Below, piece after piece: positions 39,290-50,027 of a stretch of DNA of 64,000 bases (position 1 is its first letter; the number at the start of each line of letters is the position of its first letter). The position numbers were made by a program, and so were the translations under genes. The notes under the pieces are model-generated. The model did no database searches and had not been told where the DNA came from. It saw nothing but the letters and a program-made list of their open reading frames with translations. The DNA lies in contig NW_008705572.1 in the NCBI RefSeq assembly GCF_000186865.1, positions 827,384 through 891,383 on the forward strand. The letters run 5' to 3'. Source of the stretch: Aureococcus anophagefferens. Taxonomy: Eukaryota > Sar > Pelagophyceae > Pelagomonadales > Pelagomonadaceae.

Positions 39290-40186
39290 ATGCCGATGCT
39301 CCCGTTCTTCGGCAGTGCCCCGCCGGCCTTCCTGTCGGCGCGCATCAAGATCGAGGCGAGCAACACCGCGTCGATCTATTCCGTCGATCTATTCCGGCAC
39401 TGTTCCTCGGGGCACGTGCCCGGCGGTTAACACCACGCGCGGAGCCCCCGACCGCGGGGACACCCCCCACCCGGCCGCGAACCCATTAGACCCCGGGCGA
39501 CGACGACGCGAGCGCCCATCGCTCGCGAGATACGAGACCCGCGCGCGCGTCCGGTCGCGCCGACGCGATCGCTCGACGATAACCGCCGCCCCGCCCCGCA
39601 GGACAAGGACAAGTTCCTCGAGTACGCGCTCACCTTCGGTCCCGCGGTGAAGAAGTTCGGCGGCAAGATCGTCGTCAAGACCGCGGACCTCGACGTCCGC
39701 GAGTCGTCGCAGGGCGCCGAGGGCCTGCTCACGGTCATCGAGTTCCCGTCCATCGCCAAGGCCAAGGCCTTCTACAAGTCGCCGGAGTACGAGCTCACGC
39801 AGGACATGCGCGCGTGCTGCTCCAAGTGCGACCTCGTCATCGCCGAGGGCCGCGCGGCCGCGACGCCCGGCGCGGGCAAGGGCTTCGTGATCACTCGCGT
39901 GAAGGTCAGCAACCGCGGCAAGCTCGCGCGCATGCAGGACCACCTCGAGCCCCTCGTCGAGATGTCGAAGAAGCGCGGCGGCCGCATCCTCTGCAAGTCG
40001 CCCGACCCCCACGTCATGGAGAGCGAGCAGGGCGCCGAGGGCGCGCTCATCGTCATCGAGTTCGCGGACGCGTCCAAGGCCCGGCTCTTCTACGAGTCCG
40101 ACGAGTACCAGCTCCACAAGGCGGAGCGCGAGGCCTGCTCCGCGGCGGACCTCGTCATCGCCACGGGCATCACGCCCCCGAAGTGA
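39290..40186 (+). CDS. tandem DUF1330 protein, two exons
   Basis: Exons are 39290-39355 and 39602-40186, giving 216 residues. Two DUF1330 (dimeric alpha-beta barrel) copies are joined. The first runs AFLSARIKIEDKDKFLEYALTFGPAVKKFGGKIVVK...EGLLTVIEFPSIAKAKAFYKSPEYE. The second runs FVITRVKVSNRGKLARMQDHLEPLVEMSKKRGGRILCK...GALIVIEFADASKARLFYESDEYQ. The copies are clearly related, so an internal duplication mimics the usual homodimer. The biochemical role of the family is unclear. The 246-bp intron joins KIE to DKDK in phase 0 with donor GCGAGC and acceptor CCGCAG; no GT donor restores the domain. Confidence 0.85.
39370..39395. repeat. 13-bp tandem repeat inside the DUF1330 intron
   Basis: GTCGATCTATTCC occurs twice in a row at 39370-39382 and 39383-39395, close to the donor site of the 246-bp intron. 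Confidence 0.85.
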
Positions 40187-40485
40187 GCGCGCCGCCCGCC
40201 AGCGCGGACGCGTCGGACGGATCCCCGACGCCCGCGGCGCGACGCCGTCGGACGGCGGCGCGGCGAGCTGCATCGAGCTCCGCCAGCGCGCGACGACGCG
40301 GACGCCACCTCCTCTCCCCCGTCGGTGTTCAAGATCCCGACGCCCTGACCCGCGCGTGAACCCCGCGCCTAAATCGAAGAGCAACATCAGCAAGTTGAAT
40401 GAGTGAGTTTCGGGGCATTGCGGGAAGGCTGATGGAAGCTCTCCGGAAGTAACGCCGGTGGCAGCCCGTTTTACAACGTTAGCTG

Positions 40486-41241
40486 ATGCAGACGTCGTGG
40501 TACGAGCAGCAGCTCGCGCGCCTGCGCCTCAAGGCCAAGGACGAGGCCAAGGACAAGAAGAAGCGCATGTTCTCGCCGCTGATCCCGGCCGTGCGCGTCG
40601 GCGCGCGGCTCCGCGCGGCGCGGGCCGCGGCCGCCGGCCTGTCGACGGAGGCGAGCCCGAAGTCCGCGGGGAAGACGCCGCGGCGCCGCCTCGTCGACAA
40701 GCTCACGCCGAAGAGCCCGGGCGCCGCGATGCGCCGCCTCCGCGCGTCGCTGGGCAAGCTCGGCGACAAGTCGCCGAAGACGCCGTCGACGCCGTCGCTC
40801 TACCTGCGCGACTACCGCAAGAAGGTCCTGCGCGAGAAGCGCACCGAGGACATGTACCACTCCATCATGCACCACCCGACGCCGTCCCAGAGCGACGCGC
40901 GTGCGGCCCGCGCGGCCCGCGGAGGCCCGCGCCTCGGTTCGCGGGGCCACCTCCTCCTGGACCAGCACGACTCAAAGCAATGGCTCGGTCTGTGCGGCCT
41001 CGACCAGAAGCAACGGACGCGAAACGACGGCGACGGCGTCCGCGAGGAGAAGGAGGTCGTCGAGGAGGAGGAGCTCCCCGTGTACCTCGACCGCGAGAGC
41101 ACCGTCGCGAGCTCCGTGTCCTTCTACGACGACGGCGTCGACGTCACGGACAGCGCGACGGCCGCGCTCGAGGACAAGCCGACGAACACGAGCATCGTCA
41201 CCGTCGTCACGGCGCGCGACGCCGACATGGCGACGGGCTAG
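40486..41241 (+). CDS. basic, low-complexity protein of unknown function
   Basis: The 251-residue protein begins MQTSWYEQQLARLRLKAKDEAKDKKKRM. The first 130 residues are Lys/Arg-rich with repeated TPKSPG/DKSPKTPS-like pieces (possible Pro-directed phosphorylation sites). The second half has an acidic patch (REEKEVVEEEELPVYLDRES) and a Ser/Thr-rich end. I recognise no domain. It has good codon bias, a clear ATG, and a CAAGTTGAATG-type flank motif about 90 bp upstream (40392-40402). It converges on the PFKFB gene with an 80-bp gap. Confidence 0.6.
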   Translation: MQTSWYEQQLARLRLKAKDEAKDKKKRMFSPLIPAVRVGARLRAARAAAAGLSTEASPKSAGKTPRRRLVDKLTPKSPGAAMRRLRASLGKLGDKSPKTPSTPSLYLRDYRKKVLREKRTEDMYHSIMHHPTPSQSDARAARAARGGPRLGSRGHLLLDQHDSKQWLGLCGLDQKQRTRNDGDGVREEKEVVEEEELPVYLDRESTVASSVSFYDDGVDVTDSATAALEDKPTNTSIVTVVTARDADMATG

Positions 41242-41321
41242 GGCGCCGGGGCCGCCTCCCGACCTCCGAGCTTCGCTGCTTCCAGCGGTCGATTCACAGG
41301 GGGAACTATGGTCAGGGTCTC

Positions 41322-42848
41322 TCAGTAGGACGTGTTGCGGCGGCGCGACGCGGACGGCGGCGAGTTCCAGGCCGTCTGCGGCGTGAGCGGCGACGGCGGC
41401 CGCTCCGTGTTCGACTTCGCGCGGGGCTGGCGGCATTCGCCGACCTTGGGCGGCGTCGGCGACGGCGGCGCGGGCGGGAGGCGGTGGATGGTCTCCGAGT
41501 AGCCGCCGCCGACGAGCGCGCGGAGCTCGACGACGCAGTGGTCGCTGCCCTTGAGCGCGAGCGCGCCGTCGGACGTGCCCGGCCCCATGCACTGGACGAC
41601 GTTGATGTCGCAGAAGTAGGCCCGGAGCGCCCGCGCGGGCGTCGCGTGCGTGAGCACGAGCGTCGGCTCGACGGACGCCTCGACGTCGAGGAGGCAGCCC
41701 TCGAGGCGCTGGCAGAGGTCGCGGTACGACTCGCCGCCGCCCCGCCGCTCGTCGAAGGCGCGCGCCGCGTGCGCGTCGCCCGCCGCGGACGCGTAGGGCA
41801 CGAGCAGCGGCGCCAGCGCCGACGTGAACCGCACGGAGCGGCCGGGCCGCTTCAGCTTGTTCGCCGCGATGACGGCGCCGCGCACCGTCGACGCGAAGAC
41901 GGCCGTCGGCGGCGCGGCCGTGGCCTCGCACCACGCGGCGAGGCGGTCGCGGAGCTCGTCGTCGTGCGTCACGCGCACGTCCTCGCCGCCGTACTCGGGC
42001 TCGCCCTTGCGCGGCGCGAGCGCCACCAGATAAATGGGCCGGTCGTCGACGTGGATGGCGAGGAGGAAGGGGAGCACGGTCTTGGACATGCGGCCGTAGA
42101 TGGACGCGCACTCGACCTTGCTGCTGAAGTTGTAGAGCTTGATGAACGCGCCCTCGTCCTCTTTTACAGTTTCGTAGACGGCCTCGTAGTTGCGCACGCG
42201 CGCGCGCAGGTCCTCGAGCGCCTCGTCCTCCGATAATCCGGCAAAGTCCGGCGAGCTCCGGACCTTGGTGCGCATGTTCATCTCGAGCACGCGCGCGTCG
42301 TCGCAGATCGTCTCGAGGAAGATGATGCCGCAGCGCCGGCCCGTGCCCGCGAAGCGCGCGACCGTGCGCTCGACGATGGCCCGGCGCCGCGCGCGCGTGC
42401 TGTTCGTCGCGTCGAAGAGGCCGATGTCGCCGCCGTCGGACTGGAGGAAGTCGTAGAGCGCGTCGAGCGTCTCCATGGCGATGGCCTCGCGCTTCGCGAG
42501 CGCGGCGTCGTCCTTGGAGTCGAAGAAGGACGCCGCGCCCGAGCTCGGCCGCGGCGACTCGGCCGCGTCCGGCGCCGCCGGCGGCGGCGCGCCCGTCTCG
42601 CGGCGGTGCTTGCCCGCGTTGAACGTGCCCACGCGCAGGCCGCTCCACGTGAGGAAGCCCCTGAGCTTCGCGCTGATGAACGACTTGCCGCGCGCGGGCA
42701 TGCCCACGAGCACCAAAAGGAGGTAGTCGCTGTGGTGCGTCAGGCGCCGCCGCTGCGTCAGCGCCGCGACCTCCTCGAGGCCCGACGCGTCGAGGTGGCC
42801 GGCGGACTCGTAGTAGTCGATGGCCTCGCTCGATTTCGTGGGCTTCAT
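41322..42848 (-). CDS. 6-phosphofructo-2-kinase / fructose-2,6-bisphosphatase-like, phosphatase His replaced
   Basis: The 508-residue protein has the kinase domain with Walker A motif VGMPARGKSF at about 47-56 and the downstream 6PF2K segments FDATNSTRARRRAIVER, CGIIFLETICDD and FIKLYNFSSKVECASIYGRMSKTVLPFLLAIHVDDRPIYLV. The second half keeps the histidine-phosphatase fold (AVFASTVRGAVIAA, LEGCLLDVEAS, VLTHATPARALRAYF). The RHGE motif that should follow PIYLV reads RKGE (near residue 277), so the phospho-histidine is Lys. It is therefore probably a kinase that makes fructose-2,6-bisphosphate without degrading it. A Ser/Pro-rich tail of about 55 residues could be regulatory. The start is the ATG before KPTKSSEAIDYYES. 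Confidence 0.88.
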   Translation of the reverse strand: MKPTKSSEAIDYYESAGHLDASGLEEVAALTQRRRLTHHSDYLLLVLVGMPARGKSFISAKLRGFLTWSGLRVGTFNAGKHRRETGAPPPAAPDAAESPRPSSGAASFFDSKDDAALAKREAIAMETLDALYDFLQSDGGDIGLFDATNSTRARRRAIVERTVARFAGTGRRCGIIFLETICDDARVLEMNMRTKVRSSPDFAGLSEDEALEDLRARVRNYEAVYETVKEDEGAFIKLYNFSSKVECASIYGRMSKTVLPFLLAIHVDDRPIYLVALAPRKGEPEYGGEDVRVTHDDELRDRLAAWCEATAAPPTAVFASTVRGAVIAANKLKRPGRSVRFTSALAPLLVPYASAAGDAHAARAFDERRGGGESYRDLCQRLEGCLLDVEASVEPTLVLTHATPARALRAYFCDINVVQCMGPGTSDGALALKGSDHCVVELRALVGGGYSETIHRLPPAPPSPTPPKVGECRQPRAKSNTERPPSPLTPQTAWNSPPSASRRRNTSY

Positions 42849-43047
42849 GGTGCTCGCCGACGCGTCGCCACGGCGCGTCGGACGCCACGCCCCCCGACAG
42901 GCCCTCAAGTCGGGAGAGCCTCGACGTCGACTTTCCGAACTTCAAGGTGCCGTTCAACTTTCCCTTTTTCAAGCCGCCGCGCGACTTGGAAGAGACGGCG
43001 AACCCACGCACTTGAAGCCGCGAGGAGCTTACCGCGCGAAAGCACGG

Positions 43048-43824
43048 TCAGCCGAGGAGGAAGTCGAGGAGCTGCTTCGTGCGCGCGGGCGACAGGTCGC
43101 CGGCGCCCACGGGCCCGTGCTTGGGCTTGTCGATGGCGAGCGTGGCGACGCCGTTGCGGAGGTTCGTCGCGCCGCTGTCGAGGGGCAGGAAGCGGAGCTG
43201 GGCGCGGAAGCGGCCGTTCCACGCGTCCGGCTCGATGTCGAGCGCGGGCGCCCCGACGGCCTTCATGGGCCCCATGAGCTCGCGCTGGCGGAAGTCGTAG
43301 AGGAAGAGCGCCGTGGACGGGCCGATCTTGTGCATGTCCTTGAGGTTGTTCGGCGGCAGGCCGAAGAGGCGCCGCTGGAAGACCTCGCCGCGCGTCTTGT
43401 GGTCGCAGAGGAAGATGAAGCCCGCGGCCGCGCCGCCGGAGGGGGGCGCGGGCGCGGGCGCGGGCCGGGGCTTGGGCGCCGCGCGCCGCGCCGGCGCCGC
43501 CTCCCAGCTTTCGGCGCCGCTGGCGCCGTTGGCGCCCTGGAGCCGCTTCGACGCCTCGCTCAGCGCGTCGCGGTGGCGGGGCGGCACGCCCATGCGCTCG
43601 TAGTCCGCGGCCGCGAGCCGCGCGACGAGCGCGACGCTCGTGATGTTCTGCGCCTCGAGCGCCGCGAAGACCGCCGGCGGCACGTCGAGCGACGCGAGCT
43701 CGCCGGCCATGCGCCGCCCCGCGGACGGCGGCGGCGGCGGCGTGTTGGCGTAGTGGGCGTTCTGCAGCATCTGGGGGAACGGGTCGCAGCCGAAGGCGTC
43801 CTTGACGCCGGAGATGTAGACCAT
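43048..43824 (-). CDS. DCD (development and cell death) domain protein with SAM-like helix bundle
   Basis: The 258-residue protein has a SAM-like region at about 45-95 (LDVPPAVFAALEAQNITSVALVARLAAADYERMGV). An Ala/Pro linker follows, then a DCD domain at about 135-225: AGFIFLCDHKTRGEVFQRRLFGLPPNNLKDMHKIGPSTALFLYDFRQRELMGPMKAVG...NGRFRAQLRFLPL. These are the characteristic FIF, FGLP, LFLYDF and AQVRF-like blocks of DCD proteins. The domain is best known from plants, where it is linked to stress and cell-death signalling. The molecular role is unknown. Confidence 0.85.
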   Translation of the reverse strand: MVYISGVKDAFGCDPFPQMLQNAHYANTPPPPPSAGRRMAGELASLDVPPAVFAALEAQNITSVALVARLAAADYERMGVPPRHRDALSEASKRLQGANGASGAESWEAAPARRAAPKPRPAPAPAPPSGGAAAGFIFLCDHKTRGEVFQRRLFGLPPNNLKDMHKIGPSTALFLYDFRQRELMGPMKAVGAPALDIEPDAWNGRFRAQLRFLPLDSGATNLRNGVATLAIDKPKHGPVGAGDLSPARTKQLLDFLLG

Positions 43825-44384
43825 CGTTGCTGCGGATGAAGTCGTGAGGGCGCGGTGTCGAGCGCGGGCGCCCGTGTCGAGTGTCGGGTCTACTCGAGGA
43901 GGCTACAGGCCATAAGCGAGCCCTTCGAGCCGGCTTCGAGCCGCTTCGCGCCGGCGCCGGGTGTTTGAGCCGGCCTCGAGCGGGAGTCGCAATCGCCGCC
44001 CGGAGCGCGCCTAGCCAAAGGCACGACGTCGTCTCGGCCGTCGCCGTTAGAGAGTGGTGCACTAGCAACCTGGCACCGCATAGGGCCGAGCAAGCGCGGG
44101 ACCGCGAGCCGCGCGCAGGAGCGCCCGCGCTACCGCGGCGCTCGCGCGGCGCGGCGACCCGGCGAACAGGAGGTATAGATGTATGGTAAGATGGAGAGAA
44201 GCCAGCAGCTCGCTGGCTGGCTGGACGGAGGGTGAGCGCGGCGAGCAACTTTCACTTTCGCCCCGGCCCGGCCTCCAGAGGCGCTCTCGCGCTCTCTTGG
44301 CGGGCGGGCGAGCTGCTAGTTTACGACCTGGTGGCGCCGCGCAGAGGTGCACCTGGCGGCCACGCTGGCGCAAGAACTGCGGGG
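43825..44384. other. 560-bp divergent intergenic region, no gene seen
   Basis: It lies between the starts of the DCD gene (minus) and the PP4R3 gene (plus). It contains GAGCCGGC/TTCGAGCC-type short repeats at 43920-43990 and a CAACTT flank motif at 44244-44249. Open frames here lack domains. It probably holds two promoters and 5' UTRs. Confidence 0.6.
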
Positions 44385-47300
44385 ATGAGCGACGACACGG
44401 GTGGTGCGCCACCCGACGACGCGCCGGCGCCGGCGCCGGCGCCGGCGCCGCCAGCGCCGCCGGAGGACGAGCAGAGCGCTCCTGCGTACCGCGTCAAGGT
44501 CTACCGGCTCAACGAGGACGGCCAGTGGGACGACTGCGGCACGGGCTCCGTGACCCTGGCCAAGGGCTCGGCGCCGACGATCCTCGTGCTCAGCGAGAAC
44601 AACGACCGCGGCGCGCGCGGCGCGCTGCTCGCGAGCCGGCTCATCCCGAGCCAGGACGCGTACACCAAGCAGGGCGAGAACATCATCACCTGGGACACGC
44701 GCCGCGGCGACGGCGGCTCCGTCGATAGACCGCGTCCGACGCGCCGCCGCGCCCGCGCGCGCCGCGCGCCGCGGCCGCCCGCGCGCGAAATTCCGCGAAC
44801 CGCCCCACGTTTAGGCGATCGCGGACAAGGCCGCGAACGAGACGGCGTGCGTCGCCCTGAGCTTCCAGGAGAAGCACGGCTGCGACGACCTCTACGCGCG
44901 GCTCCAGGCCGCCGCCGCGCGGCTCATCGCCGCGCTGAGCCGGAGCCGGAGCCTGAGCCCGCCGCCGGGCGACCGCGGCGCGCTCGCGGCGCTCCGCGAC
45001 GACGAGCCGGGCCCGCCGGGCGTCGACGACGACGGCGACGCGGCGCGCGCCGTCGCCGTGCTGTTGCGGCGCCAGGCCGAGGCCGAGGCGGGCCAGTTCG
45101 GCGGCGGCGACGGCGACGACGGCGCGGCCGCGAACCACGCGCGCGCGTTCCTCGCGCACGTGCTCGGCGCGCGCGGCGGCGCGCTGGGCAAGCTCCTCGC
45201 CGCGGACCCGGCGCCCCAGGCCTGGCACGCCCTGCCGGCGCCGTCGTCCGCCGCCGCGCTCGACGAGTGGGCGTGCACGCTCGCGCGCGCCGCCGCGAGC
45301 CCCGCGGCGAAGGAGCGCTACGCGGCGACGCTCCTGGCCGAGGACTGCCTGCTCCTGCGCCAGCTCGCGGCGTCCTTCGACGACGCCGAGGACGGCGACG
45401 ACGTCGAGGTCCTCGTGAAGCTCGCGGACGTCGTGAAGTTGGTCGTGCTGCTCAACGAGCCGCCGCTCGTCGAAGCGTTGCTCGACGACCCGCTCTTCGA
45501 GCCGGTGCTCGGCGCGCTCGAGTACGCGGCGGACCTGAAGAAGCAGCACGCGGCGCTCGCCGTCGACGACGGCGCGGCGCCGCGCGAGCGGCGGTCCTGG
45601 GTCGAGCCCGACGAGGCCGCGCGCGCGGCGGCCGCGCGCGCGCCCGCGGCCCCGGCCCCCGCGGCCGCGGCCGCGCCGCCGGCAGGCGCCGCGGACGCCG
45701 ACGCCGAGGTCGCCGCGGCGACGGCGGCGGCGCCGGACGACGACGACGAGGCCGCGAACCGCCGCGCGAGCGTCGAGTCCGGCAATTCCGCGGCGACGAC
45801 GGAGGGCGCCGTGAGCGACGAGGACGCGCGGTTCCGCGTCGGGAGCCCGCTGCCCGGCGCGCTGCTCGGCGACGAGCGGCCGCGGACGGCGGCGGAGGCG
45901 CGGCGCGTGCCCCTGCGGCGCCTGGCGCTGCGCGCGTCGCAGATGCGCGAGGTCGTGCCCATGGAGGACGCGACGCTGCGGATGCGCGTCGTCCAGAACT
46001 TCCGCGCGGCCGTGCTCAAGGAGGCGGCGTTGCGGCCGGGCATGGACGACGCCCAGCTCTCGTCGATCCACGGGTTAGTCTTCAGCAACAACAACGAGAT
46101 CCTGAGGCGCCTGTACGACCACACGGACTACCTCAAGCGCGTCGTCGCGCTCGTCGGCTCCGGCGCGCCCGAGGCCGCCGCGGAGTCGCTCGAGGCGGAT
46201 TTGCTGGAGGACGGCGACGGCGGCGCCGAGGCCGCGCACCGCCGCGACCGGGGCCTCGCGCTCCGGTTCCTCCGGGAGATGGTGGGCCTGAGCCGGAACG
46301 CGCAGCCGCAGTCGCGCGACGCGCTGTACCGCCACCTCTTCTTCGAGACGGAGCTCTACGGCGCGCTGGCGACGGCGTTGGCGGACTGCGGCCACCGGAG
46401 CCGGCCCAGCGGCGCCGGCGGGGACGGCTACGCGCACACGGCCGCCGCGGCCGTCGAGCGCGCGTGCTGCGCGGAAATCGTCGCGACGGCCGTGCGCGTC
46501 AACGCGTCGTCGCTGCGCCACGACGCGCTGCGGCGCGAGGACCACCCGGAGCCGCCGCCGTGGCACGCGGCGCAGAACGGCGGAAACGACGACGCGAACA
46601 AGAAGGCGCGGAAGGGCCCCGCGCCGCGGCGGCCGGGCGCCGCGCCGCTCGGCCTGCTGCCGCGGGGCGCCGCGGCCCCCGCGGCCGGCGCCGGCGGCGC
46701 GGCGCGGCGGGGGCCCGCGCTCTTCTGGGTCCTGCGGCTGCTGGCCTGCGACGGCGACCTCGCGACGCTCATGCACGCGAGCGACGCCGCGCGTTTGGTC
46801 CTCGACAGCGAGACGATGGACGAGCCGGAGCGCGACGCGTTCCTCGCCCTCTTCTACGACAAGTACCTGCCCTGGCTCGTGGAGCCCCTCTACGACGTCC
46901 GCGTCGTCGGCGGCGACGGCGTCGAGGTGCCGCTGGAGGACGCGGCGCCGGGGCCGGGGCTCCGCGTCGCGAACGGGGCCGCGTGCGCGCACGTCTGCGA
47001 GCTGCTGGCCTACTGCGTGCGCGCCCACGCCTACCGCATGAAGTACTTCGTGCTGCGGAACCACGTCGCCGCGCGCGTCGTCGCGCTCGTGGAGTGCGGC
47101 GGCGCGTACGGCGACAAGCCCTTGGTGCTCGCGGCGCTCCGGTTCGTCCGCGCGTGCGTCGGCGCCAAGGACGACTTCTACACGCGCTACCTCGTGAAGA
47201 ACGGGTCGCTGGGGCCCGTCTTCCGGCTGCTGGGCAACGCGGCGGCGGCGTCGCCGGCGCCGCCGCCGCCGGAGGACGACGGCGACGCGACGAACGACAC

Positions 47301-48240
47301 CGTCGAGCCGCGGCCGCGGAATCGGCCGCCGCGCGTCGTGCCCGGCGACTCGCTCGTGACGTCCGCCGTCGCGGAGCTCGCGGAGTTCGTCCGCGTCGAG
47401 AACGTGAAAGGGCTCGTGGCCCACATCGTCGAGGTCCACGGCGCGACGCTCAAAAAGTCCGTGCTCCACCGGAGCCTGCTCGAGGGCCTGGAGACGCGCC
47501 ACGCGCAGAACAAGGACCTGCTGGAGCGGGCGGCGCGGGGCTTCGGCGGCGCCAAGGACGACGCGCCGCTCACGGCCGCGCAGCTCGAGCGGCGCGCGCG
47601 CATCGCGACGGAGGACGCGGACGAGGCCTACTTCGACGACGACGACGACTTCGACGACGACATGGACGACGCGTCCGACGACGACGAGGCGCCGGGCGCG
47701 CCGCCGGGCCCGCCGCCGGGCTTCGCGCCGCGCGAGGCGGCGCGGCGCCGGCCGCCGGGCCGGTCGCCGACGCCGCCGACGGAGGACGACTCGTCGGACA
47801 GCGACGCGTCGGGCGACTCCGCGTCCTCGCGGCACCGCGCGAAGCGCGGCTTGGACGGCGCGCGGCGCGCGCAGCCCCGGTCGCCGTCGTCGGCGGCCAC
47901 GGACGGCGACGACGAGTCGACGGCGTCGTCGAAGCGGCCGCGCACGGAGAGCGAGTCGAGCGACGACGACGACTTCAAGCCCCCCGTGCGGGCGCCGCCC
48001 GCGTCGTCCTCGCCGCCGGCGTCCGCCTTCTCCGGCGGCGCCTTCGACGCGCCGAAGCGGCCCTTCGCGCGCCGCGCGCCGACGGCGCTCGTCGTGAAGA
48101 AGATCGAGTGGAGCGCGGAGAAAGCCGCGGACCTCGACGGCTTCGCCAGGGCCGGCAACGACGACGAGCCGCCGGCCGACGAGCCCAACGGCGCGGCGAA
48201 GAAGGCCAAGCTGGGGGAGTCCGACGCGTCGCAGTCGTAA
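44385..48240 (+). CDS. protein phosphatase 4 regulatory subunit 3 (PP4R3/SMEK), two exons
   Basis: Exons are 44385-44720 and 44815-48240, giving 1253 residues. After an Ala/Pro leader comes the EVH1/PH-like domain RVKVYRLNEDGQWDDCGTGSVTLAKG, continuing across the intron into ALSFQEKHGCDDLYARL. The SMK-1 region and armadillo-type helices follow (LRMRVVQNFRAAVLKEAALRPGMDDAQLSSIHGLVFSNNNEILRRLYDHTDYLKRVVALV; LVTSAVAELAEFVRVENVKGLVAHIVEVHG). The last 200 residues are acidic and Ser/Asp-rich with a basic patch, as in other SMEKs. It directs PP4 to nuclear and centrosomal substrates. The 94-bp intron is GT-AG, phase 0. The protein is longer than animal SMEKs because of Ala/Asp-rich inserts. Confidence 0.92.
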
Positions 48241-48364
48241 CACCTGCTGGAGCATTAGGTAGCGGCTCGAAAGTGCACGGCGGACCTTGAAGTGCGCTTG
48301 CACGTCATTTCAGCTGTTCTCGTTGGTTCTCTGGGGCAGCTTCGACGGCGTCACGGTCGCGAGC

Positions 48365-49925
48365 ATGTCGGCGGACGCGAAGGACGTCGAGGCCATGTCC
48401 ATAAAAGAACTAAAAGCCCTGATCACGTCCGCGGGCTTGTCGACGAAAGACTGCGTCGAGAAGGCGGACCTGCGGCGCCGCGCAGCACAGGCGCGCCTCG
48501 CCGCGGGGGGGGGGGAGCACGTCGCCGCCGGGCGCCGCCGCGCCTGCCGCGCCCTCCGGCCCGTCGCCGTTGGGCAGTTGCGACACCCCGTCGACGTTGG
48601 GCGGTACGGCCCAGCAGGACGCCTTCGCCTGGCTGGTGGAGCTCCTCGGCCCGCTCGAGGGCCGCGCCCGCGAGCTGCGGGGCGGCAATCGCGGCAAGCT
48701 GGACGTGATGGTCCTCGACCTGCGCGTGCGGCGCGGCGCAGATCCGACGCCGGACGACCGGATTCTCGCGGACGCGCACATGTTCTCGCGCGCCCGGCCG
48801 AAAAGCATCGTCTCGCACATGGACAGCCTCGGCTTTCCGAAGTCGTTCGCGCGGCCGCAGGTCGCGATCATCCTGTCGAAATGCAGCTTTCGCGAGGAGG
48901 ACACGACGGTCATCTGCTGCGTGGGCGACAAGGTCCCGCCCCGGGGCGGGCGGCCGCCACCGAATTTTAACCACACCTTCTTCAGCACGTGCTTCGACAA
49001 GCTCCAGGGCATCCGCGATCGCGCGGCGGCCCGGCTCGAAGAGAAGATGATGTCGAAGGGCGAGCTGGACACCCCGGAGCAGATCGCCGCGCGGGCGCGG
49101 ACGCGCGGCGACCGCCACGCGTGCGGCGCCTGCGGGAAGGTCGAAGAGAAGATGATGTCCTGCGCGGGCTGCAGGCAGGTGCGCTACTGCTCGCCCGCGT
49201 GTCAGAAACAGGCGTGGAAGGCGCACAAGCTGGACTGCAAGAAATACCAGAAGGTTGCCGCGGACGTCGACGCGACGCGCCGTCTGATGGAGGAATCGGG
49301 GAGCGTTTGGTGCCAAAAAAAAGGGAAGGACGTGGCCAAGGGCCTCTCCGGCTGCGGGCTCGACGCGATGCCGTCCGCCGAGGAGATGGTCGCCTTCCAG
49401 GTCAAGGTGAAGCGGTTCGAGAAGGTCCTCGTGCAGTCGGGCTACCTGTCGAGGCTCGTCTGGGAGGCGCGGGGCGACAAGTGGTGGGAGATCGGCGGAG
49501 ATTCCGTCGACGCCGTCCGGCGCGCGGGCCTCGCCGGGACCCGGCAGATTGGGTGCATGATCAAGAATGGCGACTTCGAGGACTGGTGCGCCCGGACCAA
49601 CGAGAGCGTCGAACGCGTCGGCAAGAGCGCGTCCGGGCTGGCCATGGAGTTCTTCGACGCGAGCGACATCCGCCACTTCAAGGATGTCCGGCCGGGCCTG
49701 GCTGTCATCGAGAAGGCGTTCCGCCACCCCGGTTTCGACCCTACGCATCACTTCATTTGTGGCTTCCTGGATCCGACCTACAGGCCCTACGCGGACGCAA
49801 CCATCTGCGTCCCCTACGAGCTCCGCTTCAACCTCTCGGACCCCGGCGGGCTGGATGACAACGGTAATCGCATCGATCAATCGATGCGCAAAAGGATGAT
49901 CGACGCGCAGACACTTACTCGGTAA
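48365..49925 (+). CDS. MYND zinc-finger protein
   Basis: Proposed exons are 48365-48490 and 48618-49925, giving 477 residues. The N-terminus MSADAKDVEAMSIKELKALITSAGLSTKDCVEKADLRRRA is a SAP/helical module seen in algal MYND proteins. The MYND finger CGACGKVEEKMMSCAGCRQVRYCSPACQKQAWKAHKLDCKKY is near 208-250, with all Cys and His zinc ligands. The rest is an uncharacterised C-terminal domain (about 260-477). The two frames are joined either by a 127-bp intron with donor GCGCGCC and acceptor CAGCAG, or by a one-base error in the 11-G run at 48505-48515 inside that stretch; I prefer the intron. MYND fingers bind proline-rich proteins. Confidence 0.75.
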
Positions 49926-50027
49926 TGAACTAAATTCCAATTCTGAATTACCCACGTCACATCATCGATGCCAACTTCGCCGCTTAGCGCGTAAGCGACG
50001 CGCACCGATAATACGCGCAATGCCGCG

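Noticed and set aside
48423..49955. 510-codon minus-strand frame opposite the MYND gene
   Set aside because: The MYND frame has a clear zinc finger; the antisense frame has none.
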